A DNA stretch of 64,000 bases, taken from NCBI GenBank assembly GCA_945860865.1, contig CAMARW010000011.1, forward strand, positions 1-64,000. The letters run 5' to 3'. This DNA comes from Chitinophaga pinensis. Its GTDB lineage: Bacteria; Bacteroidota; Bacteroidia; UKL13-3. This document shows, piece by piece, positions 51,849-63,000 of the stretch (position 1 is the first letter of the stretch; each line of letters begins with the position of its first letter). The notes beneath the pieces were generated by a model that saw only the letters and a program-made list of their open reading frames with translations, had not been told where the DNA came from and did no database searches. The translations under genes and the position numbers were made by a program.

Positions 51849-52622
51849 TTAGCGTTTGCAAATCCTCAACAGCTCGTCGAAATCGCCTTTGAATACATTA
51901 AAGTCTACATTGCCATTAATGCCTTTTACTTTGCCACTTTCATTGTGTTGCCAAAAATTCCATTCTCTTGTTAAACGATTGAGATCGTCTGTAGCATAAT
52001 GGGCTATCCAAAGCGGATACTCGTCAAATTCTTTGGTTCTAAAATAATTTTTATAGAAAGAATAGCTGGTGTATAAAATGGGTTTTACGCCATAATGCTT
52101 TTCGGCTAGTACCAACCATCTTTTTACAGTGCTTTTAAGTTTAGCTGGCGAAACGCTTCCGCGTATTTCAACATCTAAAACAGGAGGCAAGTCTTCTTTT
52201 TCTAACCTAACAATGCTCCTAAACAAATTAAACTGTTCATCTGCTGTTAAATGCGGCCTAAAGAAGTGATAGGCGCCTCGTAGCATGTTTATATCCTTTG
52301 CTTTTCTCCAGTTTTGCTGAAAATAATTATCTCTTATGGTTCTACCTTCGCTGGCTTTAATAAAGGTGAATGAAATACCAATATCGTTGGATGTGTGATC
52401 GCTTACTGCCTCCCAATTAATTTTGCCTTGATGGCGAGATACGTCTATACCATGCACTTCATAATCTGGTGGAAGCCAGATACCAAAACCCGGAAATTTA
52501 GCATTATTACTTTTCATAATATTGCTCAAAGCCTTAGTTGGAGGGTAGCTGATTAAAACAATAGCAAGCAAGGCTACTATTGCAATTGAAATTCCTCCTA
52601 ATAAAACTTTTTTCTTAATCAT
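51849..52622 (-). CDS. GH25 lysozyme-like muramidase
   Basis: A 257-residue membrane-anchored or secreted glycoside hydrolase of family 25. An N-terminal hydrophobic segment (LLGGISIAIVALLAIVLISY) is followed by the GH25 barrel: HGIDVSRHQGKINW, FTFIKASEGRTIRDNYF, RGAYHFFRPHL, the catalytic acid pair in PPVLDVEI (D-x-E) and LWIAHYA, WQHNESGKVKGINGNVDFN. It would cut the MurNAc-GlcNAc bond of peptidoglycan, perhaps for remodelling near the surface machinery. Divergent from nothing: its promoter box is at 52644-52651, 21 nt before the ATG. Confidence 0.92.
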   Translation of the reverse strand: MIKKKVLLGGISIAIVALLAIVLISYPPTKALSNIMKSNNAKFPGFGIWLPPDYEVHGIDVSRHQGKINWEAVSDHTSNDIGISFTFIKASEGRTIRDNYFQQNWRKAKDINMLRGAYHFFRPHLTADEQFNLFRSIVRLEKEDLPPVLDVEIRGSVSPAKLKSTVKRWLVLAEKHYGVKPILYTSYSFYKNYFRTKEFDEYPLWIAHYATDDLNRLTREWNFWQHNESGKVKGINGNVDFNVFKGDFDELLRICKR

Positions 52623-52643
52623 GGTAATTCTTTTATCAGTTTA

Positions 52644-52651
52644 CAAATCTA
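52644..52651 (-). promoter_or_regulatory. -7 promoter box of the GH25 gene
   Basis: TAGATTTG on the minus strand, 21 nt before the ATG at 52622. No -33 element seen. Confidence 0.45.
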
Positions 52652-52882
52652 GTCCATTTTTAAAATTACTTTCCTATTTATGTGTGTGCATTGTGAATAA
52701 ACTTGTGCAAAGTATAGTTCTAAGTACGCAAAATATATTATTGGCTTTTGATCATCAAACGTGTAAATCGTTTTTTTTGGTATTTAGTTGCTTTCATTTT
52801 TTTGTTTGAACGCAAGAAGCCTTCTTTTTCTAAGCAAGATTGTCTATAAATCAGCAATTTAAAATAAAGCTTTAAGATTTTC

Positions 52883-52912
52883 TTTGATTAAAGTTTCTTA
52901 TTTTTATATTTG
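52883..52912 (+). promoter_or_regulatory. Promoter of tRNA-Met
   Basis: TTTG (52883-52886), 18-nt spacer, TATATTTG (52905-52912), ending 12 nt before the tRNA 5' end: the cleanest promoter in the window, matching the Bacteroidota consensus at both boxes. Confidence 0.85.
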
Positions 52913-52924
52913 CAGCCCTTTAAT

Positions 52925-52998
52925 GGCGGGATAGCTCAGATGGTTAGAGCGTAGGATTCATAACCCTAAGGTCGGCAGTTCGATTCTGCTTCCCGCTA
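52925..52998 (+). tRNA. tRNA-Met(CAT)
   Basis: 74 nt. Acceptor GGCGGGA/TCCCGCT (one G-U pair), D-arm GCTC...GAGC, anticodon loop TTCATAA (anticodon CAT), T-arm GGCAGTTCGATTCTGC. The G1-U72 pair is unlike the unpaired C1-A72 of initiators, so it is the elongator Met type (an Ile2-like CAT tRNA cannot be excluded). Discriminator A; the following bases are CCC rather than CCA. One A-C mismatch closes the anticodon stem. Confidence 0.9.
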
Positions 52999-53011
52999 CC
53001 CAGAAAAAAAA

Positions 53012-53036
53012 GTCACCAGAAACGGCGACTTTTTTT
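53012..53036 (+). terminator. Terminator after tRNA-Met
   Basis: Stem GTCACC / GGCGAC (one mismatch) with a 6-nt loop, T7 tail; 14 nt after the tRNA. Confidence 0.75.
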
Positions 53037-53384
53037 GTTTTATGCCATTCGATAACCCCAGTAAATAAACAATCAAGAGCAAAAATTGGGAGCTAGGCAA
53101 ATAATTTAGCTGATATACGAAGTCCATTTAGATCTTTAATTAGGTAAAAATACGCTTACGTTAAATCTTCAAATTGCCACTTAACACTTGACTATAGCCC
53201 TTTATTGTGATTTGATTTTTTCTGACTAGTTTCTTATATGATCAAGTTATGGGCTAGTTTGTTAAGACAACTAAATAAGAAAAATGATCTTGTTTTGTCA
53301 TAGTTTCGTAATGAAAGTTTAATTATAAAACTTTTTTAAAGAAATGTAGTCTTTATCAAAACATCAATTAAAAACAATTCATTA
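53037..53384. other. Intergenic region upstream of the first T9SS gene of the right cluster
   Basis: About 350 AT-rich bases without a gene. It contains a stretch (53124-53157) similar to the one just downstream of the TatD start (27203-27238), both carrying AGGTAAAAATACG; see findings. No convincing promoter pair for the 53385 gene was found. Confidence 0.5.
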
Positions 53385-54590
53385 ATGAAAACACTAATTT
53401 TATTTTTAGCAGTGGTTTTAGGATTAAATTCTGCCAACGCACAAACAGCGAGTTTTACTTACAAAATAGCTGGAAAAAAAGTAACAACGATTAATACATC
53501 CACTTTTCCCAAAACACCAAATGATAGCTTTACCGCCAATTGGTATTTTTTGGGAGGCGGAAATTACTTATTTGAAAATTTTGATAGTGCATCTTATGAA
53601 TTTTTTACTGGAGGTAATTATCAAGTAATACTTACATTAAATCATTTCATTAGAGACTTGAATAATCCAACAAGATGGACTCGTAAACCAGATACCATTC
53701 AACGTATTTCAACAATATCTGTTTCAGCCAATAATATTTTTAACTTATCAGGAAATGTAAAATGGAGAGGTGCAAATATTAATGAGGGCAATGTTCATTT
53801 ATTAAAGAGAAATGGCAATAATTTGGTTTCGGTTAGGTTCGCACAAATTAATGGTGCAGGAAATTATTCCTTTAATAATTTGACTAATGACACTTTCATT
53901 GTTTGGGCTCAGCCCATAATGTGCGACACGTGCTTTCTAAATTCTAGTAATGTAGTTTCTACCTATTATGGCAATTCTGAAAAAATAGATAGTGCGCTAA
54001 AAATTATTCCAACATCAAATTTAACAAATATAAACATTGACTTAAAAGAACCATCTATGCTAAATGGCATGTTAAGATTTTCAGGAAAAGTATCGAATGG
54101 AACTAACTTTATGGGTAACACTTCATTGCTTTTATACAATATAGACAAGTCAAAGGTATATAGACATACTGTATCAAATAATTTTAATGGTGAATATGCA
54201 ATAGATAAAATTGAAGCAGGAAATTATTTAATACAGCCCATTGTAAATGGAATTCCTTATTCAACATTAAATTTAACGGTTTCAACCGACAACAGCGTTG
54301 TAAATATTGATTTATCTGCTTTAACAACATCTGTTAAAGAACAATTCAAAAACAAAGGTTTATTTTCAATTTACCCAAATCCATTTACCGACAAAATAAA
54401 TATTTATAATGGCACCCAAAGTAAACTAAACGCTATATCTATTGTAAATTTAAAAGGACAATTAGTTTTTAAGTCTGAAAATTTAGACTCAAATGATATT
54501 GAACTTTCAGAACTAAACAGTGGTTTGTATTTTATTACTATATCGGACACAAACGGTTTCTCTGAAACAATAAAGGTCTTAAAAAATTAA
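53385..54590 (+). CDS. T9SS-secreted modular protein (PKD-like and carboxypeptidase-regulatory-like)
   Basis: A 401-residue exported protein. Signal peptide MKTLILFLAVVLGLNSANAQ. Residues about 22-120 resemble a PKD-like module (YFLGGGNYLFENFDS, then YEFFTGGNYQVILTL). Two carboxypeptidase-regulatory-like beta-sandwiches follow (SGNVKWRGANINEGNVHLL and SGKVSNGTNFMGNTSLLLY), each with a turn such as GNYSFNNLTNDTFIVWAQP. The C-terminal 80 residues are a type A T9SS sorting domain (FSIYPNPFTDKINIY, then NSGLYFITI). No catalytic residues. It is likely a surface-binding or structural protein. Followed by a strong terminator (54611-54650). Confidence 0.88.
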   Translation: MKTLILFLAVVLGLNSANAQTASFTYKIAGKKVTTINTSTFPKTPNDSFTANWYFLGGGNYLFENFDSASYEFFTGGNYQVILTLNHFIRDLNNPTRWTRKPDTIQRISTISVSANNIFNLSGNVKWRGANINEGNVHLLKRNGNNLVSVRFAQINGAGNYSFNNLTNDTFIVWAQPIMCDTCFLNSSNVVSTYYGNSEKIDSALKIIPTSNLTNINIDLKEPSMLNGMLRFSGKVSNGTNFMGNTSLLLYNIDKSKVYRHTVSNNFNGEYAIDKIEAGNYLIQPIVNGIPYSTLNLTVSTDNSVVNIDLSALTTSVKEQFKNKGLFSIYPNPFTDKINIYNGTQSKLNAISIVNLKGQLVFKSENLDSNDIELSELNSGLYFITISDTNGFSETIKVLKN

Positions 54591-54610
54591 ATTGTTAAAT
54601 TGTTATTGAC

Positions 54611-54650
54611 AAAAAAGGGTTTTCACGAATTTGTGGAGACCCTTTTTTTT
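54611..54650 (+). terminator. Terminator after the 401-aa T9SS protein
   Basis: Stem AAAAAAGGGT..TTCAC / GTGGA..GACCCTTTTTTT with a 6-nt loop GAATTT and a T8 tail, about 20 nt past the stop. Confidence 0.85.
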
Positions 54651-54721
54651 GCGTTAAAATAGCGAAATGGTAAGGCTATTTCATTAAAATATTTGAATGC
54701 CATAAAATTATAGGATTACAT

Positions 54722-54729
54722 TAACTTTG
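54722..54729 (+). promoter_or_regulatory. -7 promoter box of the subtilisin-like protease gene
   Basis: TAACTTTG in the string GATTACATTAACTTTGA, 24 nt before the ATG. It shares 16 of 17 bases with the box before the Fur-like gene at 32.47 kb. Confidence 0.55.
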
Positions 54730-54753
54730 AATGGTTAACACAATCTACGGCTT

Positions 54754-56943
54754 ATGCGTTTACGGTCCTTATTTCTTTTATTGACTGCAGCCATGCTAAG
54801 TGCAAAACTTGGCTTGGCTCAACAAATATTGCCAATCGACTTGCCCCTGCAATTTACCGATTCTAACTCCAGGTATTGTGAATGGGAGGGTTTAGGATTT
54901 AATAATATACCCAACTATTTATGTACTTGTAACAACCTAGATGCGGCTAAAACTACGCAAACAAATACTTTATGGTCGGCCGGCTCTCTTGGGCTGAACC
55001 TAAGCGGAGCAGGTATAGATAAACTTGGCCTCTGGGATGGCGGCAGGGCAAGAACGAGTCATGCCGAATTTGGCGGTAGGATAGTGGTAATGGATTCTGG
55101 CACTACCTTAAGTGCTCATACAACGGCAGTGGCAGGTAATTTAATGGCGGCAGGTATAAACCCCAATGCCAAGGGAATGAGTTTTGCCACCCAATTAAAA
55201 AACTGGAATTTTACCAATGATAATGCGGAAATTATAGCCGCCGCCCCCGATTTATTTTTGTCTAATCATTCTTATGCCACTACCGCAGCCTTTACAAACA
55301 TTGGCGGTTTATTATATTGGTACGGCGATAGCAGCTTGCACCCAACCCGCGATTGGAAGTTTGGATATTATGATAATAGAAGCAGAATTTGGGACAGTGT
55401 AATGCATGCCAATCCCTATTATTTAATGGTAAAAGCCAGCGGCAACGACAGAGGAAATGGGGTTGCCCCAGGAACCTTGCACCGCTATTGGAACGGAAGC
55501 GCTTGGGCTTTGTCTACAACTACCCGCGATACGGTTGGTCCATACGATTGCATTTCAACTTTTGGAAACGCCAAGAACATTTTGTGCGTAGGTGCCATTA
55601 ACGCTATGCCCAACGGATTAATTGGAAACATCAATACCCTCGATTTTAGCACTTGGGGTCCAACAGATGACGGGAGAATTAAACCCGATTTAGTAGCTAG
55701 CAGTGGCAATATCCTTTCTGTTGGTTCGGCCACCGATACGGCCTATGCCGGTTTAGGCGGAACTTCTATTGCCGCGCCCAATGTTACAGGGTCTCTGTTG
55801 CTTTTACAACAATATTACCACCAATTAAAAGGTCGCTATTTATTTAACGCCACGCTTAAAGCACTTGCCATCCACAGCGCCCGAAGGTGCAAAATAGATT
55901 TCCTTGGTCCAGATTATTCCTGCGGTTGGGGAATTCCCAACTTTAAATTGGCGGCACAAATCATGAGCGATTCTATCCATAATAGTATCCAAGAAATTAC
56001 CTTGCTGAACCAAGATTCATTTGCGTATTTTGTTTATGCCACACCAGCGGATACGCTTACAAGCACGCTGGTTTGGACAGACCCAAAAGGAATTACCAGT
56101 TTACCCGCATACAATGATACCACCTTAAAATTAGTGAATGATTTAGATATGCGTTTATACAGTTTAACTGATTCTTTAGTAGCTATGCCTTTTATTTTAA
56201 ATCCAAACAACCCCAGTTTACCCGCCACAACAGGCGATAATTTTAGAGATAATGTAGAACAAATTAAGCAATCAAATTTAACAAGTGGCTGGTATAAAAT
56301 AAAGGTGAAGCACAAAGGAAACTTGCTAAATAACCAAGCCCAAAAGTTTGCTTTAATTGTAAGCGGAGCAAACACCCTCAGCGCACTTCCAGTATCCTAT
56401 TTAAACATAAGCGCCAAACAAATATCTGTAAAAGAAATCCAACTTTCTTGGAGCACGGTGCAAGAAACAAATAACCATAGTTTTGAGGTTTTGCATGGCA
56501 CACAAGCAGATAAATTAGAGACCTTAGGCATGGTAAAGGGCAAGGGAAACTCAAACAGGTTACATCAATATAGTTATATATACAGAAATGAGAAAGGATT
56601 AGGGGGCACCCAGTACTTTCAATTATTACAAAAAGATTTTGATGGTAAAACAAACCCCTCAAAAACAATCAGCCTAACCATTAAAGAGCCATTGAGTATA
56701 CAAGCTGTAATGCCAAATCCGTTTTCAGATGAGCTTACACTTTATTACAATTCTGGACAATCTACTGTACAGCTAAAATTATACAACCTATCGGGTAAAC
56801 TTCTTTTAGAAGCAGATTTGCCTGCCAGTACTAACGGCGCTTACCCTTTAGATTTACAAAACCTAGAGCGCGGCATGTATCTTATTCTGCTGCACCACCC
56901 CAGCAGTGGCGAGTTTATTGGATTTAAAATAGTGAAAATTTAA
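54754..56943 (+). CDS. Subtilisin-like serine protease (S8) with T9SS sorting domain
   Basis: A 729-residue exported protease. Signal peptide ends near LGLAQ (residue 22). The S8 triad is visible: Asp in KLGLWDGGRARTS (near residue 93), His in AHTTAVAGNLM (near 124), and Ser in GGTSIAAPNVTG (near 339), with the oxyanion Asn in VKASGNDRGNG. A C-terminal beta-sandwich and then the type A T9SS domain (AVMPNPFSDELTLYYNS, LYNLSGKLLLEA, RGMYLILL) follow. There is no obvious long propeptide, so maturation may use T9SS processing. Secreted proteases of this type digest host or environmental proteins. It is convergent with the giant gene downstream. Confidence 0.93.
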   Translation: MRLRSLFLLLTAAMLSAKLGLAQQILPIDLPLQFTDSNSRYCEWEGLGFNNIPNYLCTCNNLDAAKTTQTNTLWSAGSLGLNLSGAGIDKLGLWDGGRARTSHAEFGGRIVVMDSGTTLSAHTTAVAGNLMAAGINPNAKGMSFATQLKNWNFTNDNAEIIAAAPDLFLSNHSYATTAAFTNIGGLLYWYGDSSLHPTRDWKFGYYDNRSRIWDSVMHANPYYLMVKASGNDRGNGVAPGTLHRYWNGSAWALSTTTRDTVGPYDCISTFGNAKNILCVGAINAMPNGLIGNINTLDFSTWGPTDDGRIKPDLVASSGNILSVGSATDTAYAGLGGTSIAAPNVTGSLLLLQQYYHQLKGRYLFNATLKALAIHSARRCKIDFLGPDYSCGWGIPNFKLAAQIMSDSIHNSIQEITLLNQDSFAYFVYATPADTLTSTLVWTDPKGITSLPAYNDTTLKLVNDLDMRLYSLTDSLVAMPFILNPNNPSLPATTGDNFRDNVEQIKQSNLTSGWYKIKVKHKGNLLNNQAQKFALIVSGANTLSALPVSYLNISAKQISVKEIQLSWSTVQETNNHSFEVLHGTQADKLETLGMVKGKGNSNRLHQYSYIYRNEKGLGGTQYFQLLQKDFDGKTNPSKTISLTIKEPLSIQAVMPNPFSDELTLYYNSGQSTVQLKLYNLSGKLLLEADLPASTNGAYPLDLQNLERGMYLILLHHPSSGEFIGFKIVKI

Positions 56944-57061
56944 ACTACCTTAAAAGCTGTAAGGTTCCATTTAGGTTATACTTCTGCCAGCGTTTGAGGC
57001 GGCAGATAAGATGAAAAAGTAAACGATAAACTGACTAAATCAATCGTAATTCAAGATTCCA

Positions 57062-60000
57062 CTACTTTCCAAGTTCGGCTAATTTGAGATACAAATATTG
57101 CTCACCCACTTTTAATCGAACCAAATATAAACTACTACTTGCCTTATAATCGCTACCCACAAAAGGAAACTCATACTTGCCCGCGCTCAACTCTTTTGGT
57201 TCAGCCAGGGTAGTGATAAGTCTACCACTCATATCATAAATATCCAAGGCAATTTCGGCCGTTTCGTTTAAGCTTAAGCTAATGGTAGTTTCACCCAAAA
57301 ACGGATTAGGGTAAGCCGTAAAGCTAATTTTGCCATTACTTAGGTATTTAGCAATACTTACGGTATTTACATTAACATCACTATTGCTTGTATTTGTGCA
57401 ACCCTTTAAACTTCTAGCTATTAAATTTACGGTATAGGTGCCATTGGTTGTGTAAAAATGGGTTGGTGCATACTGCGTGCTCGAGTCGCCATCACCAAAA
57501 TACCACTTGGTTTGTATATTTGGTTCAGCTGGAGTTAAAGTAACGCTACCCATACTTTGGCTAGTGGTAAAAGCGGCACTTGGAATTGGATTAACAGTAA
57601 TTTCTTTCACTGCGTATGCTGCACAACTAGAGCCAATTAATGAGTCGTATAAATATACATAACCTGTACCGGGTACATCCCAATTAATAGTGGCCAAAGC
57701 CGTTCCTTGTCCTGCCACTATTGTGCCACCCAGAGCCCCCCAGAAGTAAAATTTATTTGCACCAGGAATAGTACCATAATTTACAACTGCATTGGCGCAT
57801 AAACTATTGGCACCACTAATAATTGATGTTGGCTTATCGGTTATAGTTATTATGGTTGATAATGATTTGCCATTGCAACCTGTGGCATTTACGCTATCAA
57901 AAACGCTTACCGTTCCAGTTCCTAAAAAGCCCCAAGAAACCACCACACTAAAGGTACCCTGACCACTTACTATAACTCCACCTACAACATCCCATCTGTA
58001 GGTTCTGCCGCCATTAAACGGTGTGCTGTAAGTTGCTTCATTACCAATACAAACCCTGCTTGGACCTATTACAATTGGCAAATCAAAATTGCTAATAGAT
58101 ACGCTAAATGCATTGCTTATAGCCACACAGCCACTTACTTGGTTAGAATCTCTTACCGCAATATCTCCAAAACCTGAACTTGGCCACAAAACTGTTATGC
58201 TCGCCGTGCCTTGTCCGCTTACAATGCTTCCTCCGTTTACCGTCCAAGTGTAGGTTCTATCTATGTTGCTTGGTATGCTGTAGGTTTCGGTAGAACCACT
58301 GCAAACATTTTGGTTGCCGCTTATAGTTGGACTACTAATATTAGAAACACTTACATTAAACACTGCACTCAAACCCACACAACCAGATGCGGCATTAGAA
58401 TCGCTTACTTGCACTGTTCCACTACCTAAAGCATTCCAATTAACTACAATGGTATCGTTTCCTTGGCCGCTTACAATTACCCCGTTACTTACACTCCAAC
58501 GGTAACTATTATTGGCGCCTGCATTTACGGTGTAACTGCTGCTGCCTCCCAAACAAACGGCATTGTTGCCACTAATTACAGGGTTTGGTTTGGAATTAAT
58601 TATCACATCAAAAGCAGTAGCATTGGCATTGCAGCCCGAAGCATTGATAGAATCATTTACATTTAATGTTCCTACGCCAAAGTTACTCCATAGAACAATT
58701 ACAGATGCTGTTCCTTGTCCGCTAACAATTGTGCCATTAGTGGCTTTCCAACGGTAGGTTCTGCCTGCATTACTTGGCGTACTATAAGTGATACTAGTAT
58801 TTTCACATACAGCGTTAGCGCCACTAATAACTGGAGTAGGCAAATTATTGATGTTAATAATTAGTAAATCGGAAATAGCTATACAGCCTGTTGCTAAAAC
58901 AGAATCAACTACTTGTAAAGTACCTGTTCCTGCCGCATCCCACAATACATTAATACTCGCTGTTCCTTGTCCGCTTACAATTATTCCATTGCTAATGGTC
59001 CATTTGTAAGTACGACCAGCTCCTGCAGGTGTTACATAAGTGTGGTTGGTATTGCTACATACTGCTGTGTTTCCAGTAATAACAGGTTCAGGCGAATCTT
59101 CTAATATAATCGTAAAAGGAGCTGAGCTGGCTTTGCAACCGGTTAGGGTATTAGAGTCTAATACGGTAATACTTCCACTTCCAGTATTTCCCCATAAAAT
59201 ATTTACAGATGCCGTACCTTGCCCAGTTGCAACAATTCCATTGCTAACTACCCAAGTATAAATATGACCTGCTGTAGGGCTGGTAGTATAGGTTCTAACT
59301 GTATTTTCGCAAGAGGTATCGCTTCCTGTAATAATTGGATTTGGATTGGCTAATTTAACAATATTGTGCACCCTAGCGCTATCTATACATCCGTTGGTTT
59401 TATGACTTAAAGCTACACGCACCGCGCCTGCTCCGCTGCCTACCCATAAAACATTGATTGTGTCTGTTCCTTGTCCGCTGGTAATACTTCCACCGCTTAC
59501 CTGCCAAACATAATTATAATTGGTGTCGGCCAGCGTGGTGTAGTTTGCTAAGTTACCTGCACAAACAATGGTGTCGCCTGTTATGCTTGGTTCGGGCATT
59601 AATATTACATCTACTGGAATAAAGCCAGATTTACTAATACAGCCTGTAAGTTCAATAGAATCTGAAACTTCTATGCCTCCAAAGCCAGGTGTAAGCCAAC
59701 TAACTGTTATAGAATTGGTGTTTTGTCCGTTAATGATATTGCCTCCTAAAACGGTCCAGTTATAACTGCTGCCGCTTCTGCCTGGCGTTGTATAGACTTC
59801 CAAATCTGCATGGCAAATTTTGTTTGAACCAATTACTACAGGGTTGGGTTCAACTTTTACATCTGCCACACCTGCGCTGCAGGTTGTAATAAATCCATTT
59901 TCGTTTTTTGTAACCTGCAAAGCCATCAAGGTATCACCAGTTGGATTAATAAAATTGTTTTTACTAAACTCTGTATTCGACCATAAATAACTATACGTAA

Positions 60001-63000
60001 CAGGGTAAATTTCTAAGACACCATACATATTAGATTCGCATGGTAGGCTGCTCAAGGTATCGCTATTTGTGCTTGATTTCCACTTTCTATTACCACAATT
60101 TTTGCCGGGTATAAAAACGTAATCTTCTGGCGAAGCATTGGGTTCAGATAAAGCCCAGTTTTTATAAACCAATGTGTCGCCATTCATCCATTCGTAATAG
60201 CCAGCATTAGATTTAAACAAGCCTATCCAAGCATTGCTATCTATTCTTTCAGCAATAAATTGTTGCTCTAATGTATCATTAATAATGGCCAAATGTCCAC
60301 CTGCATTCAAGGCATTCTGCGCTGCTATCGTCCACCTGCTGCGTGTATTGGCTCGGTAATAATAATGTCCGTGGTATTGACCCAAATAGGTGTATCCAGC
60401 AAGGCTTTGGGCCGGGGTGTAAATGGTTTCTGCCGGACCAGCAAATGAGGTGGTATTGTTATTTAAATTAGCCTCTAATTCTAGCACACTGTTTCTGCAA
60501 ATGGTTGTATCTGTAAAGCTTAGGCCAAAATTATTGAGGTTTACATAAATACTATCTGTTGCTCCGCAACCATTGTTGTTTAAAGCCTTGGCAATATACC
60601 AGCCGTTGTTGTAAACGGTTAAATTACTTGTTTTAACTCCTGTGTTCCAAAGGTAATTATCAAAACCAGTTTGTAAACTTAAAACGCTTGAGTATTGGTT
60701 ACAGGCTGTAATACTATCTGTGGTAAACAATTTTCCCGCTTGCGGTCCGCTCAAGGTGTTTACCGCAATGGTATCATAGCAAAAGCCATTGGCAATAGGT
60801 ACTTTAACCCAATAGTTATTGCTTGGATTTGTGGGGTTAACAATAATGTTTTGGGTAGTATCTCCCGTAGACCAAAATACTTTTTCTAGCTTCCTAACTT
60901 GTATTTGAATATTATCTATAGTCCAACTTTCATTACATAAAGTGCTGTTGTCTGCGGTGTCTTTTAAGTCGCCAATAAATGACAAGGCCAAGTTTATATC
61001 TGCGTGGGCAAAGGTTCTGCTAATCGTATATCGGGTGGTGGTTCCTGTTATATCACATCTCCTAGGCAAGTTAATTTGTGTGGCGCTAGTTCTAGCGGCA
61101 TAAGCACCCGGTACGCCGTTGCTATTATAACTTTGTGTGCAGCTTACATTATTAGAAAAACTTGCATCTAAAACCGCCACATTGCCATTTTTTAATTTAA
61201 ATCTGTCTGAACCAACTAAGCTGCAATCGCCTTCCCAGGTATCATGAATATATAAATCAAAACGCACAGTAACAGAATCGTGGTGGGGTAAACCGCTTAG
61301 GTTAAAACCAATAGAATCATTGGCAAACGGACCTAAAACACGGCTGCTATTATAGGTAAAAATGCTGCTACTGCTCCAATTGGTAAAAGGTGGGTTTTGG
61401 AAATTCTGAGTGTATTGGTTTTGCAGTGTAAAAGGCAAATTAGGACCCTTAATTAACAGACTTGAGCCTGCGCAAACCAAAGTGTCGGGGGTTTTAATTT
61501 GCACATTATTTAAGTTAGCAAAAATACTGTCTGAACCAAAAGATGCGCCAAAACTTGCGGTTACTTTGTACCATCCACTTTGCGTTACAGTAATGCTGCG
61601 TGTTGTTTCACCGGTGTTCCAAGTGTAGCTATCCCAGCCTGAATTGGCTCTAATTACTGCACTTGTTGCCTTACATTCTACCAAAGAATCTAAGTCTAAA
61701 ATACTGCTAGGTTGCAGAACTGTTACTTTAACATTAGCCGAGCAAAGGGCATTGTTTTGGTTTACCTGAACAGTATAAGTTCCTGTGATTGCTGGACTAA
61801 CCACTATGCTTGGTGTAGTCTGAGAAGTGTTCCATAAATAGCTTAAGTTATCACTATTGTCAAATTCTACTAATCCAAAAATGTCAGACTCGCATGGGTC
61901 GGATGATACCTTATTTTCATCGATATTTTTCCACTTGCCTGCGTCTGGGCAACCATTAGCTAATAAATATACAGATTGTTGGTCAGGGTTAAATGTTGGT
62001 GCTCCCAAAGAAACTGCCCAATTGTTGAAGCTTAATGGGTCACAATTTGCCCAATTGAATGAAGCTCCAGGTGTATTTTCTCTGTACAATCCAATCCATA
62101 AATTGCGGTTCGCAAGCAGCGGCTGGTTGGTAATAAAGTCATTCTCATCTTGGCTGTTTATAGTAACTAAATGTCCCCCCAAGGCTGTGGCCTTGGTCTC
62201 AGCACCTAGCCAACTATCAGGGTTGTTAAACAAATAATAATGCTTGCCTGCTAGAGAACCTACATACTGTAAATCTGGACCTAAATTCTCATTAGCGCTT
62301 ACAATACGATTAACGGGTGCACCTAAAGGGCCACAATTATTGCGGGGTGTTGCATCTAATTGAATAGACTGGCCCAACAAAATTGTAGTATCATTTTGAA
62401 TGATTTTGGCATTACCCAGTGAAACGTAAATACTATCTGAGGCACTGCAACCATTAGTTTGACTCACAGTACATGTATACCAATTTGTTTCTTTTACAGA
62501 AATGCTGCTGCTTGTTTCTGTGGTACTCCATAAATAACCCGAATAACCCGCAGGAGCGGTTAATAGAGTGGAGGCTGTATTGCATAAAATTAGGCTGTCG
62601 CTGCTAAAAGAAATGCTTGCTGGTTCACCCAGGTTACAACTGCCATCGCTTATGTTTATGTGTTGGTTTGCTCCCATTTGGCCCAATCTTGTAACGTTTC
62701 CGTTTGGCCAAAATATAACCAATGAATCAATTCTATTGGCTGACCCTAAGCCAAAATTTACTTTTTCTGATGCATAGGCCTGCGTGCTTGTATTCGTTTG
62801 TCCACTGTAGGTTTTGTGTATCGTGTTAGCCCCAACTTTTACATACATGCGCGTTCCAATTGGGTCGGTTTGTCCGTTGCAAGAACGCAAACTAAAACTG
62901 ATATAATTGTTGCTGCCAAAATTGTTCTTAAACAATTGTGCATTGCTTTGTGTACCGGCGCCTGGTTTAAATATATCTAATTTACCATCATTGTCGTAAT

